In this document: piece after piece, positions 16,361 to 25,334 of the stretch
Position numbering within the stretch: the first letter of the stretch is position 1
How the letters are laid out: each line of letters starts with the position of its first letter
From: Streptomyces plumbidurans
GTDB lineage: Bacteria; Actinomycetota; Actinomycetes; Streptomycetales; Streptomycetaceae
NCBI RefSeq assembly: GCF_019857225.1
Contig: NZ_JAFJSY010000016.1
Span: 140,375 to 204,374 of the forward strand
DNA length: 64,000 nt
Direction: 5' to 3'
Notes under the pieces: generated by a model
Database searches by the model: none
What the model saw: the letters and a program-made list of their open reading frames with translations, nothing else
Told to the model about the DNA's origin: nothing
Translations under genes and position numbers: made by a program

Positions 16361-18511
16361 TCATCGCGTGACCACGCTCAGCCCCTCCGGCGCGCTCACG
16401 TCCACCATCCCGTCAACTGCGACCGAGACGTCCAACCGACCCTGCCCGAGCTGGAGTTGTGTCACCGTCAGGGGTGCGTAGGCGGAGGCGAAGGCGGGCG
16501 CCACCGTGACCGTTCCGGCGGGGACGTCCGCGTCGAGGCCGAGGGCGGACCGGAGTACGAGGACGGAGGAGGCGGCCGCCCAGGCCTGCGGGCGGCAGGA
16601 CGCCGGGTAGGGCGCGGGCCGTGAACCCCTCTCGCCGCCGTGCCCGGCGAACAGTTCGGGAAGACGGGAGTCGAAGGCGACCGACGCGGTCAGCAGTCCC
16701 TGCGCCAGGGAGGCGGCGGCATCCGGGAACCCGGATCTGACCAGGCCGTGCACGGCGATGGCGGTGTCGTGCGGCCAGATGGAACCCGTGTGGTAGCCGA
16801 AGGGGTTGAAGCCGACCGCGTCGCCGCTCAGCGTGCGCAGGCCGTGGCCCGCGTCGAGGTCGGGGCGGGTCAACCGGGCGGCCAGCAAGGCGCTCTCGTC
16901 GGCGTCGAGCAGTCCGGTGCCGAGAAGATGACCGAAGCCCGAGGTCACCGCGTCCGCCGGGCGGCCGTCGCCGTCCAGGGCGACTGCGGGGTAGGGGCCG
17001 TGCTCGTCCTCCACCCAGAAGCGCTTGCGGAACCGCTCGGCCAGTCGCTCCGCCCACTCCTCCCACGCATCGCCCCCGGGCCGGCCGAAGGCACGCAGCA
17101 ACGCGGCCCCGCCGCGGGCCGCTTCGCAGGCGTACGCCTGCACTTCGCACAGGGCGATCGGGGCGGCGGCGAGTCGGCCGTCGCGGTAGCGGATGGAGTC
17201 GTAGGAGTCCTTCCAGCCCTGGTTGGACAGGCCGCGGCCACTGTGGTCGACGTATTTGAGGAAGCCGTCGCCGCTCGCGTCGGCCTGGGTGCGCATCCAA
17301 TCGAGCGCCGCCTCGGCGTGCGGCAGCAGCGCCTCGACCTCCCGGGGGTCGAGGCCCCAGCGCCAGGCGTCGTGCAGGAGGGTGATCCACAGGGGGGTCG
17401 CGTCGACGCTGCCGTAGTACACGGGCGGCAGCGCGAGGCGGTCCCCCGACTTCAGGGTTTCCCGGCGCACTTCGTGCAGGATCTTGCCCGGCTGCTCCTC
17501 CGTGACCGGGTCGGTCGCGGCGCCCTGGCGGCGGGCGAGCGTGCGCAGGGTTCCCGCGGCGAGATCGGTGCCGAGCGGGAGCAGCATGCGGGCGGCCCAG
17601 AGCGAGTCGCGGCCGAAGAGCGTCAGGAACCAGGGCGCACCGGCGGCCAGAAAGGTGTCCGGGCGCTCCGCGTCGGGCGAGCGGGGATCGGTCAGGCGCA
17701 GCCGGTCAAGGTCGGCCAGCGACCGGGTCAGCCACCGGTCGAGTACGCGATCCGCGCTGCGCAACGCGGGTGTGCGCCAAGGGAGTTGATTGTCGGGCGG
17801 GGCGGGGAACCGATCGCCGTCCGCATAAGCCGCGGCGCAGCGGAGCGTCACGCTCCACGAGGTGCCCGGCGGCAGGTCGATGTCGTACGACAGCCGTCCC
17901 GCCGGCAGATGAACCGCGTCCGGTGCGGGTTCGCTGGTCAGCTGGACGGTGAAGTCCTCGGCCGCCCAGGAGAGTTTGATGCGGTCGGTGTCGGGGGCCT
18001 GCGGCGTCAGCACCCGCGGGGGCCGCCCGGACTTCACCTGCTCCATGGCGGCGAGGTCCGTTCCGGCGGTCACCGTCAGCCGGAGACCGACGTGCCGGAC
18101 ACCGGAGTTGGTGATCTCGACGACCTCCTCCATCCGTCCGGCCCCCGTCACCCGGCGCCGGTGCAGGGCGACCGCCGGATCCGGGCTCGTCTCGCCGAGG
18201 CCGCGCAGGACCGCCCTGAAGTCCGCCCGGTCCGCACCGCTCAACGCGCCCTGCACGGGTGCGAGAGCGATGTCCTCGACGGCGACGGTGAGTTCGGACA
18301 GTGCTCTGCGGTCTCCGTGGTAGAAGCCGTCCACACCCCCTCTGAACTGCCCGTCCGCAGACGAGATCGCAAGGCTCGGCGCATGCAGCGTGACCACCGC
18401 GTCGTGCAGGAACGGCTGCAGGCCCTCGGCCGCGGAGCCCGCCGTGGCCGTCGAGGCGTCGGTGTCCTGGGGCTTGACAGTGGAGTCCAAAGGAGTAGAA
18501 CCTCTCAGCAT
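16361..18511 (-). CDS. Amylo-alpha-1,6-glucosidase / glycogen-debranching-type glycoside hydrolase
   Basis: A cytoplasmic protein of up to 716 residues. The N-terminal debranching-enzyme domain (about residues 35-225) includes HDAVVTLHAPSLAIS and FYHGDRRALSELTV. The C-terminal (alpha/alpha)6-barrel has LTLFGRDSLWAARMLLP, a catalytic-type acid in GWKDSYDSI and NPFGYHTGSIWPHDTAIAVHG. It should trim oligosaccharides delivered by the ABC importer encoded downstream of the divergent LacI gene. The first ATG (18511) directly abuts an operator-like palindrome and lacks a ribosome binding site. Either the message is leaderless or translation begins at a TTG at 18490 that has GAGAGG upstream. The exact linkage specificity is not readable. 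Confidence 0.82.
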   Translation of the reverse strand: MLRGSTPLDSTVKPQDTDASTATAGSAAEGLQPFLHDAVVTLHAPSLAISSADGQFRGGVDGFYHGDRRALSELTVAVEDIALAPVQGALSGADRADFRAVLRGLGETSPDPAVALHRRRVTGAGRMEEVVEITNSGVRHVGLRLTVTAGTDLAAMEQVKSGRPPRVLTPQAPDTDRIKLSWAAEDFTVQLTSEPAPDAVHLPAGRLSYDIDLPPGTSWSVTLRCAAAYADGDRFPAPPDNQLPWRTPALRSADRVLDRWLTRSLADLDRLRLTDPRSPDAERPDTFLAAGAPWFLTLFGRDSLWAARMLLPLGTDLAAGTLRTLARRQGAATDPVTEEQPGKILHEVRRETLKSGDRLALPPVYYGSVDATPLWITLLHDAWRWGLDPREVEALLPHAEAALDWMRTQADASGDGFLKYVDHSGRGLSNQGWKDSYDSIRYRDGRLAAAPIALCEVQAYACEAARGGAALLRAFGRPGGDAWEEWAERLAERFRKRFWVEDEHGPYPAVALDGDGRPADAVTSGFGHLLGTGLLDADESALLAARLTRPDLDAGHGLRTLSGDAVGFNPFGYHTGSIWPHDTAIAVHGLVRSGFPDAAASLAQGLLTASVAFDSRLPELFAGHGGERGSRPAPYPASCRPQAWAAASSVLVLRSALGLDADVPAGTVTVAPAFASAYAPLTVTQLQLGQGRLDVSVAVDGMVDVSAPEGLSVVTR

Positions 18512-18575
18512 TCGAACGTTCCAAAGACATTAAGTGACTTGTCAGAGCGCTCGCAATGCTTTTGGAACGCTAAAA
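18511..18575. promoter_or_regulatory. LacI-type operators in the debranching enzyme / LacI divergent region
   Basis: Two copies of one motif flank this region in opposite orientation: TTTGGAACGTT on the minus strand (18525-18515) and TTTGGAACGCT on the plus strand (18561-18571). The first includes the perfect 8-bp palindrome GAACGTTC (18514-18521), and GAGCGCTC (18545-18552) lies between. Such palindromes are typical LacI-family sites, and each copy lies close to one of the two divergent genes. Confidence 0.65.
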
Positions 18576-18605
18576 CCACCGCTGCAAGTGAACGCCGGAG
18601 ACCGT

Positions 18606-19664
18606 ATGCCTCGCTCCAGCAACCCGTCCGCCGCCAAGGGCGGTCCGGTGACGCTCACCCAGGTCGCCCGCCGGGCCGGGGTCTCCGCACAGACCGTCTC
18701 GAACGCGATCAACTCCCCTGACATGCTTCGGCCCGAGACCCTGGAGCGGGTGCGCAGGGCGATCGACGAGATGGGGTACCGCCCGAGCCGCGCCGCCCAG
18801 ACCCTGCGCACCCGCTCCAGCAGACTGATCGGCTACGGCATCCAGCCCGCGCTGTCGAGCAGCCCGGTGCTCGACCGCTTCCTGCACGCGCTCTCCCAGG
18901 CGGCCGACGAGGCCGGCTACCGCATCCTGCTGTTCGCCTCCCCGTCCGGCGGCCCGGCCCTGGACGGCTACGAGGAGTTGCTGGGCCAGCACGAGGTCGA
19001 CGGCTTCGTGCTCAGCGGCACCGAGCGGGGTGATCCGCGTCAGGCCTGGCTGACCAAGCGGGGTGTGCCCTTCGTCGGCTTCGGCCGGATGTGGTCGGGA
19101 CGGCAGATCGGCGACTGGGTCGACGTCGACGGCGCCTCCGGCACGGACGCCGCCGTGGAGCATCTGGTCGCCCGGGGCCATCGCAAGATCGCCTTCCTCG
19201 GCTGGGAGCGCGGCGTCTCCGGCGCCGGTGACGACCGCGCCGAGGGCTGGCAGCGCGCGATGCGCCGGCACGGCCTGTCCACCCGCGGGCGGCGCGGACA
19301 GAGCGTCAACGACACCGACGCGGCCCGCATGGCCGTCAAGCCCCTGCTGGACGCGGGGGCGACCGCCGTCATCGCCGCGAGCGACATGCTGGCTCTCGGC
19401 TGCTATCAGATGCTGCGGGAGCGAGGCGCCCTGCCGGGCCGCGACGTCAGTGTCGTCGGCTTCGACGACTCGCCCGCCGCCGAGCTCCTCTCACCCACCC
19501 TGACGTCCCTCGCCCAGCCGCTGGAGGAGGTCGGCCGGGAGTGCGTACGGCTGCTGCTGGACCGTATCGCCTCCCCCGACGCACCGCCCGAGCGGCTTCT
19601 GCTCGAACCGTCCCTGGTCGTACGCGACAGCACCGCAGCCGCACCGCACGGCGCAGCCCGATAG
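18606..19664 (+). CDS. LacI-family repressor of the oligosaccharide locus
   Basis: A 352-residue repressor. The N-terminal helix-turn-helix is VTLTQVARRAGVSAQTVSNAIN, with the hinge helix RPSRAAQTLRTRSSRLIGYG. A periplasmic-binding-protein-like sensor follows to the C-terminus with VDVDGASGTDAAVEHL and VVGFDDSPAAELLSPTLTSL. ATG 18606 has GGAG five bases upstream and places the helix-turn-helix at a normal distance; an in-frame ATG at 18534 would run across the operator. It is divergent from the glucosidase and lies 85 bp before the ABC importer, so it probably controls both and itself. Confidence 0.92.
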   Translation: MPRSSNPSAAKGGPVTLTQVARRAGVSAQTVSNAINSPDMLRPETLERVRRAIDEMGYRPSRAAQTLRTRSSRLIGYGIQPALSSSPVLDRFLHALSQAADEAGYRILLFASPSGGPALDGYEELLGQHEVDGFVLSGTERGDPRQAWLTKRGVPFVGFGRMWSGRQIGDWVDVDGASGTDAAVEHLVARGHRKIAFLGWERGVSGAGDDRAEGWQRAMRRHGLSTRGRRGQSVNDTDAARMAVKPLLDAGATAVIAASDMLALGCYQMLRERGALPGRDVSVVGFDDSPAAELLSPTLTSLAQPLEEVGRECVRLLLDRIASPDAPPERLLLEPSLVVRDSTAAAPHGAAR

Positions 19665-19749
19665 GCGCCCCCCTGAGCGGCGGTCCCCCGCCCGCCGCGC
19701 CCGTGAACAGGCCTCACGTACCGCACTCCCCGAATCCTCGGAGGATTCC

Positions 19750-20994
19750 ATGCCCCACCGCACGGCTGCCGCCGCCCTCGTCACCACCGCGGCGCTCCTG
19801 ACCGCCACCGGCTGCTCGTCGAGTTTCGGCAGTGATCAGAAGACGGCCCAGGACTCCGATGCGAAGCAGCATCTGACCGTTCTGATCGCCTCTTCGGGAG
19901 ACGCGGAGACGAAGGCCGTCAGGGAGGCGGCGACCGCCTGGGCCAAACAGTCCGGCAACACCGTGACCGTGGACGTCGCCAAGGACATCAACCAGCAGCT
20001 CGCCCAGTCGTTCGCGGGGCACAAACCGCCGGACGCGTTCTACGTCAACTCGGACCAGTTCGCCAACTACGCCAAGGCCGACTCCCTCTACCCCTACGGC
20101 GACCAGGTCAAGGACACCGACGACTTCGCCGCCCAGCTGCGTACCTCCTTCACCTACGACGGCAAGCTGGTGTGCCTGCCCAAGGACACCTCCACCCTCG
20201 CCCTCGCCATCAACTCGGATCTGTGGAAGAAGGCCGGGCTGACCGCCGCGGACTATCCGACCACGTGGGCCCAACTGAAGTCGGTGGCGACGAAGTTGAC
20301 GAAGGGCGGTGTCACCGGGCTGGTCGTCAACGGTGAGTACGCGCGCGTCGGTGTCTTCATGAAGGAGGCCGGCGGCTGGATCACCAACGGCGACCAGACG
20401 AAGATGACCGCCGACAGCAAGCAGAACACCGAGGCCCTCACCTATGTGCGCTCGCTGCTGAAGTCGGGCTCCATGAAGTACGCCACCCAGGTCGACACCA
20501 ACTGGGGCGGTGAGGCCCTGGGCAAGGGCAAGGCCGCCATGACCATCGAGGGCAACTGGCTCGCCGGGGGCATGCAGGCGGACTACCCGAAGGTGAAGTA
20601 CGCCGTGGTCCCGCTGCCGGCGGGTCCCGCGGGCAAGGGCACGCTCGCCTTCAGCCAGTGCTGGGGCGTGGCCGAGGACAGCGCGCACCACAAGGCCGCC
20701 GTGGACCTGATCGAACACCTCACCACCCGTGCCCAACAGGTCAAGAACGCCGCCGCGTTCGGGGTGATGCCGTCCCGGACCAGCGCCCTCGCGGAGTACG
20801 CGGCGAAGAACCCCGCCGCCAAGGCCTGGGTCGACGCCGGCGCCTACGCGCAGGGCCCGGTGACCGTGGCCGGGTTCGACAAGGTCCTCACCCAGTTCAA
20901 CACCGACCTCGCGGCACTCGCCGGCACCGACCCCGAGAAGATCCTCGCCGACCTCCAGCGCAACGGCGAACAGGCCCTCACGAAGGGCGACTGA
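19750..20994 (+). CDS. ABC sugar importer, substrate-binding lipoprotein
   Basis: A 414-residue family 1 extracellular solute-binding protein. The signal peptide ends in the lipobox LTATGC with lipidated Cys22, followed by a serine-rich linker. The binding domain has the features of carbohydrate-binding members: FYVNSDQFANYA, LPKDTSTLALAINSDLWKKAG and AMTIEGNWLAGGM. GAGGATTCC precedes the ATG. It is followed after 7 bp by the first permease gene. It should capture an alpha-glucoside or related oligosaccharide outside the membrane; substrate identity is inferred from the glucosidase next door. Confidence 0.9.
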   Translation: MPHRTAAAALVTTAALLTATGCSSSFGSDQKTAQDSDAKQHLTVLIASSGDAETKAVREAATAWAKQSGNTVTVDVAKDINQQLAQSFAGHKPPDAFYVNSDQFANYAKADSLYPYGDQVKDTDDFAAQLRTSFTYDGKLVCLPKDTSTLALAINSDLWKKAGLTAADYPTTWAQLKSVATKLTKGGVTGLVVNGEYARVGVFMKEAGGWITNGDQTKMTADSKQNTEALTYVRSLLKSGSMKYATQVDTNWGGEALGKGKAAMTIEGNWLAGGMQADYPKVKYAVVPLPAGPAGKGTLAFSQCWGVAEDSAHHKAAVDLIEHLTTRAQQVKNAAAFGVMPSRTSALAEYAAKNPAAKAWVDAGAYAQGPVTVAGFDKVLTQFNTDLAALAGTDPEKILADLQRNGEQALTKGD

Positions 20995-21001
20995 ACCACC
21001 G

Positions 21002-22165
21002 ATGCCACGCCAAGACACCACCCCTGTGACGGCGGGCGGCGCCCCTTCGACGGCCGGCCGGCCGGGCACACCTGACGCGCCCGGTGCCGCCGGCCCGGGC
21101 GCGACGCCCCGCCCCAAGTCCGCACCGCGCGTGGGGCGTCGCGCCGAAGGCCGCTGGGGCTGGCTGTTCGTCAGCCCCATGGTGATCGTGCTCGGCCTGT
21201 TCCTGGTCCTGCCGATCCTGATGGCGCTGTGGGTGAGCCTGCTGCACTGGGACGGACAGTCCAACCCGTTCAACGGACAGACCGAGTTCGTCGGGCTCGA
21301 CAACTACCGGGCCCTGCTCACGCAAGACGGCCTGGACCGCACCCTGTTCGCGACCGCCCTGCGCAACAACCTGTACTACGTCCTGCTGACGGTGCCCCTG
21401 CAGACGATCCTCGCGCTGGCCCTGGCATTGATCGTCAACCAGCGGATGCTGCGCGGCCGGAGCATCCTGCGCACCGCGTTCTTCTTCCCCTCGGTCACCA
21501 GCTCCATCGCCGTGTCCACGATCTTCCTCTTCCTCTTCCAGGGCAGCGGCGCCGTCAACACCGCGCTGTCCTGGGTCGGGGTGAAGGGCCCGAACTGGTT
21601 CAACGACCCTCGCGGCGTCCTGTCGTTGCTCCTCGGCGGCCTCGGCCTGGTCGACACCGGCCACCCCTCGGGCGTGCTCGCCGACCACTCCTTCATGGGG
21701 CTGTCCTGGTTCGAGTGGCTGTCCGGACCGTCGGTCGCGATGTGCACCATCATCCTGCTCGCCGTCTGGACGACCTCCGGCACCTTCATGCTGATCTTCC
21801 TCGCCGCACTGCAGGACATCCCCCGCGAACTGGAGGAGGCGGCGGCCATCGAGGGCGTCAACCGCCGCCAACTGCTGCGCCACGTCACCCTGCCCGCCCT
21901 GCGGCCCGTCCTCTTCCTGGTCCTCACCCTCGGCCTGATCGCCACCTGGCAGGTCTTCGACCAGGTCTACGTCATGAGCCAGGGCGCCCCGGGCAACACG
22001 ACCCTCACCCCGGCCTTCCTCTCCTACAGCAGCGCCTTCGGCGACGCCGACTACGGCCAGGGCGCGGCCATCGCCTTCATCCTGCTCGCCCTGATCCTCG
22101 CCATGACCGCCCTGCAGCGCCTCGCGCTGCGCGAACGCGCGCCCCGCTTCCGGAGGAGCCGATGA
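21002..22165 (+). CDS. ABC sugar importer, MalF-type permease
   Basis: A 387-residue inner-membrane permease. A disordered proline/alanine-rich N-terminus of about 50 residues precedes the first helix (WLFVSPMVIVLGLFLVLPIL). The cytoplasmic EAA loop, ELEEAAAIEGVNRRQLLRHV, lies in the last third and contacts the ATPase. The segment between helices 3 and 4 is longer than in most relatives (GGLGLVDTGHPSGVLAD). It overlaps the next permease by 4 bp. No ATPase is encoded here, so a shared MsiK-like ATPase is expected. Confidence 0.9.
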   Translation: MPRQDTTPVTAGGAPSTAGRPGTPDAPGAAGPGATPRPKSAPRVGRRAEGRWGWLFVSPMVIVLGLFLVLPILMALWVSLLHWDGQSNPFNGQTEFVGLDNYRALLTQDGLDRTLFATALRNNLYYVLLTVPLQTILALALALIVNQRMLRGRSILRTAFFFPSVTSSIAVSTIFLFLFQGSGAVNTALSWVGVKGPNWFNDPRGVLSLLLGGLGLVDTGHPSGVLADHSFMGLSWFEWLSGPSVAMCTIILLAVWTTSGTFMLIFLAALQDIPRELEEAAAIEGVNRRQLLRHVTLPALRPVLFLVLTLGLIATWQVFDQVYVMSQGAPGNTTLTPAFLSYSSAFGDADYGQGAAIAFILLALILAMTALQRLALRERAPRFRRSR

Positions 22166-23061
22166 GCACGCAGAACTCGGCCGTCCGGAGCCCGGGACGC
22201 CCCGTACTCGGCCGTTTCGCCCCGCCGTTGCGCATCCTCGGCTACGCGGCCGTGATCGCCCTCGGTCTGCTCTACGTGGTGCCGTTCGTGCTCCAGCTGG
22301 TCACCGGCTTCAAGACCGACCCGGACGCGGCCGCCCATCCGCTGGGCCTGATCCCGACCACGCCCACGACCGCCGCGTACCAGCGCCTGTTCGGGCTCAG
22401 CCAGGCCGGTGAGGGGGTGCCCTTCCTGCGCTGGCTGGGCAACTCCGCCTTCGTCGCCGTCGTCGTCACCGCCGGGCGGGTGCTGTTCGACTCGATGGCC
22501 GGCTACGCCCTGGCCCGGCTGCGCTTCCGCGGCCGCGGCGTGCTGTTCGCCTTCGTGCTCTCGGTGATGGCGGTGCCCGGAGTGGCCCTGCTGATCCCCA
22601 AGTTCCTGGTCCTCAACACCTTCGGCCTCTTCGACACCTACACCGGCATGATCCTGCCGCTGCTGGTCGACGCGGCGGGGATCTTCATCATGAAGCAGTT
22701 CTTCGAGTCGATCCCGCGTGAGGTGGAAGAGGCCGCCCGGGTCGACGGCGCCGGTGTCTTCCGCATCTTCTGGTCGGTGGTCCTGCCCATGGCCCGGCCC
22801 GCGCTGCTGACCCTCACCGTGCTCTCCTTCCAGGGCTCCTGGAACGAGTTCACGCACTTCCTCGTGGCCACCCAGTCCAGTCGGTACGAGACCCTCACGA
22901 CCGGCCTAGCCCGCCTTGTCTCCGGTGGTCTCGGCGGCGGCACGCAGTACCCGCTGAAACTGGCCGCGGCCCTCCTGGCCACGCTCCCCGTCGCCGCCCT
23001 GTTCTTCTGCTTCCAGCGCTACTTCGTCCAAGGCGCCAACGCCGGGGCGGTCAAGGAATAG
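22162..23061 (+). CDS. ABC sugar importer, MalG-type permease
   Basis: A 299-residue permease with six helices and the EAA loop REVEEAARVDGAGVFRIFWS. ATG 22162 overlaps the previous stop (ATGA) and is preceded by GGAGGAG, the normal coupling for MalF/MalG pairs. It completes the importer with the lipoprotein and the MalF-type subunit. Its 3' end overlaps the convergent hydrolase gene by 11 bp. Confidence 0.9.
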   Translation: MSTQNSAVRSPGRPVLGRFAPPLRILGYAAVIALGLLYVVPFVLQLVTGFKTDPDAAAHPLGLIPTTPTTAAYQRLFGLSQAGEGVPFLRWLGNSAFVAVVVTAGRVLFDSMAGYALARLRFRGRGVLFAFVLSVMAVPGVALLIPKFLVLNTFGLFDTYTGMILPLLVDAAGIFIMKQFFESIPREVEEAARVDGAGVFRIFWSVVLPMARPALLTLTVLSFQGSWNEFTHFLVATQSSRYETLTTGLARLVSGGLGGGTQYPLKLAAALLATLPVAALFFCFQRYFVQGANAGAVKE

Positions 23062-23794
23062 CCCGTTCGGGGGCGAGCTTCAGCAGCAGGTCGCTCAGCT
23101 CCGCCGGCATCGTGATCATGCAGTCGTGCCCGGTCGGCAGCTCCCACACCTGGGCCGGTGTGCCGTTGGGCTGTACCGGCGGTACGGGCCGCCGGGTGAT
23201 GCCCTCCGGCTGTCCGCCGACGCAGTGGATGTGGGTGCGCGGGATCGCGTCGGCGGCCGGGTTGTCCAGCCGCACCGGCTGCTGCAGGCAGCGCACCGGC
23301 TGGTCCGAGAGCATCGAGCGCAGCCATGCGAGGTCCGCCGGGTCAGTGACCCCGAACAGACCGAAGGGGGCGGGCCGTTCGGGCAGCGGCGGTATGCGCC
23401 ATGCGCTGTCGGACTGTGCGGCGAGATCGATCAGCTGCTGGGTGATGGGCTGGACGTCGACTGCCGTCTCGCCGTGCCGGGGGAACATGGCGTCGAGGTA
23501 CACCAGCTCCGCGATCCGCTCGGGGATCTCGTTGGCCACGGACGAGATGACCAGCCCCGCGTAGCTGTGTCCCACGAGGACCACATCGGTCAGCTGCTGC
23601 TCGCCAATCAGTGCGACGACGTCCTCGACATGCGTGTCGAGTCCGACCTCGGGGCCGAGCAGATGGGCCCGCTCGCCGTAGCCGGTCAGCGACGGTGCGA
23701 ACACCCGGTGCCCGGCCGACTCCAGCAGCGGGACGACCCGCTCCCAGCACCGGCCGCTGTGCCAGGCTCCGTGCACCAGAAGATACGTCGACAT
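23051..23794 (-). CDS. Alpha/beta hydrolase
   Basis: A 247-residue alpha/beta hydrolase. LVHGAWHSGRCWE carries the oxyanion-hole HG. The nucleophile elbow is GHSYAG, an acid follows in the later strands, and the catalytic histidine is in TGHDCMI near the C-terminus. The MSTYLLVHGAWH start and RAHLLGPEVGLDTHVEDV region match the methylesterase/hydroxynitrile lyase-like group common in soil bacteria. It probably hydrolyses a small ester; the substrate is unknown. It is divergent from the HxlR regulator with a palindrome between them, which points to local control. Confidence 0.85.
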   Translation of the reverse strand: MSTYLLVHGAWHSGRCWERVVPLLESAGHRVFAPSLTGYGERAHLLGPEVGLDTHVEDVVALIGEQQLTDVVLVGHSYAGLVISSVANEIPERIAELVYLDAMFPRHGETAVDVQPITQQLIDLAAQSDSAWRIPPLPERPAPFGLFGVTDPADLAWLRSMLSDQPVRCLQQPVRLDNPAADAIPRTHIHCVGGQPEGITRRPVPPVQPNGTPAQVWELPTGHDCMITMPAELSDLLLKLAPERAIP

Positions 23795-23816
23795 GGACGG
23801 TTACCTTTCCTTCCTC

Positions 23817-23833
23817 GGTACTCTTTGAGAACC
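23817..23833. promoter_or_regulatory. HxlR-type operator candidate
   Basis: GGTACTCTTTGAGAACC is an inverted repeat (arms GGTACTC / GAGAACC with one mismatch, 3-bp centre). It lies 22 bp upstream of the hydrolase start and 75 bp upstream of the HxlR start. HxlR proteins bind GTAC-type inverted repeats of this kind. Confidence 0.55.
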
Positions 23834-23908
23834 GTCCTCATCGTGGTGCACCTGCCGCGCATAGATCAATAAGGCACTTTTCGGTGCCCCGGTTCCCAGG
23901 AGGTAACC

Positions 23909-24298
23909 ATGAGCACAGCGGAGAGCGCGCCGGGATCCGGCGAGCAGCAGGACGCCTGCCGGACCCGCGAGGTGCTCGACATCGTCGGGGACAAGTGGTC
24001 CCTGCTCGTCGTACGCAACCTCAGCCAGGGCCCGCGCCGCTTCACCGAACTCAAGCGGGCCATCGACGGCATCAGCCAGCGCATGCTCACCGTCACCCTG
24101 CGCGGTCTGGAACGCGACGGAATCCTCACCCGGACCGTCCGCAACGTCATGCCGCCGCACGTCAGTTACGAACTCACTCCGATGGGCAGAACGCTCCGCG
24201 AGGCCACCGCGCCCCTGCTGAAGTGGAGCATCGAGCACCTGGCCCACATCGACGCCGCCCGCGCCACATACGATGCCCGCGACCGTGTCCCGGATTGA
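23909..24298 (+). CDS. HxlR-family transcriptional regulator
   Basis: A 129-residue protein consisting of one winged helix-turn-helix. The family signature is CRTREVLDIVGDKWSLLVV followed by RRFTELKRAIDGISQRMLT and the wing YELTPMGRTL. AGGAGGTAAC precedes the ATG. It is divergent from the alpha/beta hydrolase, which is the most likely target. HxlR proteins often answer electrophiles, aldehydes or thiol stress; here no extra cysteine pattern shows which. Confidence 0.9.
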   Translation: MSTAESAPGSGEQQDACRTREVLDIVGDKWSLLVVRNLSQGPRRFTELKRAIDGISQRMLTVTLRGLERDGILTRTVRNVMPPHVSYELTPMGRTLREATAPLLKWSIEHLAHIDAARATYDARDRVPD

Positions 24299-24397
24299 TA
24301 TTTCCTATCTTGACCCGCAGGCGTATCCCGGCATCGAGTTGAGCCTGACAGACCGTCACCCGGTCGAGGCCCTGCGGACATTGCGACGCCGCTCAAA

Positions 24398-25252
24398 TCA
24401 CCCGGAGCCGTAGGCCGCGCTCGCGGTCTCGACGAACGAGCGGATCAGCGGATCGGTGTCGCCCTCTTTCCATGCCACCACCGCGCGGCTGGGCGGCATG
24501 TCGACCACCGGGACCACGACGAGCCCCTGGGCCGGTTGGTGGCTCAGGAGCGTCATGCCGACCGTGCCGTTCCAGAGAACCGACTGCCGGCACTCCTGGA
24601 CGGCGCGCACGACCGGGCCTTCGCGCGGTTGCCCGCCGTTCCAGTACAACTGCCAACGGGAATCGGTGCCTTCGGGGAAGACGAACCAGCGCCGGTCGGC
24701 CAGGTCGGCGAGTTCGAGCACGTCCCGGCGGGCCAGCGGATCGTCCGCACGCAGCAGCGCGCCCACCGGGTCGGTACGCAACTCCCTTACGGTCAGGCCG
24801 GTTTCGTCGAACGGTCCGCGGGTGAGGGCGACGTCGACCAGTCCCGCGTGCACACCGCACAGGGGATCCGTCAGGTCGGTCTCGCGGATACGGACCTCCA
24901 CGTGCGGGTGCCGGCGGCGGTAGGCGGCGGCCAGCCGTGTCGCCGCGGGGTCGGTGCTGTCGCCCAGGAAGCCGACCGTGAGGGTCGCGGCGCCGGCCGC
25001 AGCGGCGACCCGTACGCGTGCCCGCTCGGCGTGGTCGAGCAGCGCCCGCGCCTCGTCGAGCAGCACCGACCCCACCGGGGTGAGCCCCACTCCCGCGGCG
25101 GACCGGTCGAACAGCGCGGCGCCGATCTCGGCCTCCAGCCGCTTGATCGCGCGGCTCAGCGGCGGCTGACTCATATGGAGGCGGGCGGCGGCCCGGCCGA
25201 AATGGAGTTCCTCGGCGACCGCGACGAAATAGCGCAGCGAACGTAGCTCCAT
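24398..25252 (-). CDS. LysR-family transcriptional regulator
   Basis: A 284-residue LysR protein of the CbbR/BenM-like size class. The helix-turn-helix is LRSLRYFVAVAEELHFGRAAARLHMSQ (quoted in part), with PPLSRAIKRLE as recognition helix, followed by a two-lobed effector domain. ATG 25252 gives the normal family start MELRSLRYF; a further in-frame ATG at 25357 would add 35 unrelated residues and cross into the promoter. It is divergent from the DoxX gene, with an ATAC-N7-GTAT box between. Confidence 0.9.
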   Translation of the reverse strand: MELRSLRYFVAVAEELHFGRAAARLHMSQPPLSRAIKRLEAEIGAALFDRSAAGVGLTPVGSVLLDEARALLDHAERARVRVAAAAGAATLTVGFLGDSTDPAATRLAAAYRRRHPHVEVRIRETDLTDPLCGVHAGLVDVALTRGPFDETGLTVRELRTDPVGALLRADDPLARRDVLELADLADRRWFVFPEGTDSRWQLYWNGGQPREGPVVRAVQECRQSVLWNGTVGMTLLSHQPAQGLVVVPVVDMPPSRAVVAWKEGDTDPLIRSFVETASAAYGSG

Positions 25253-25259
25253 ACAGCGA

Positions 25260-25278
25260 CGATACCCGTACGGTATCG
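25260..25278. promoter_or_regulatory. LysR box (ATAC-N7-GTAT)
   Basis: CGATACC and GGTATCG form 7-bp arms around a 5-bp centre and include ATAC-N7-GTAT, the T-N11-A consensus for LysR binding. It begins 8 bp upstream of the LysR start and lies in the shared region with doxX. Confidence 0.7.
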
Positions 25279-25334
25279 GGGCCCCGGAACGGGTCTTGGA
25301 CACCCGCGGCCCTGCGGCAGTGCAATCGGGAGTC

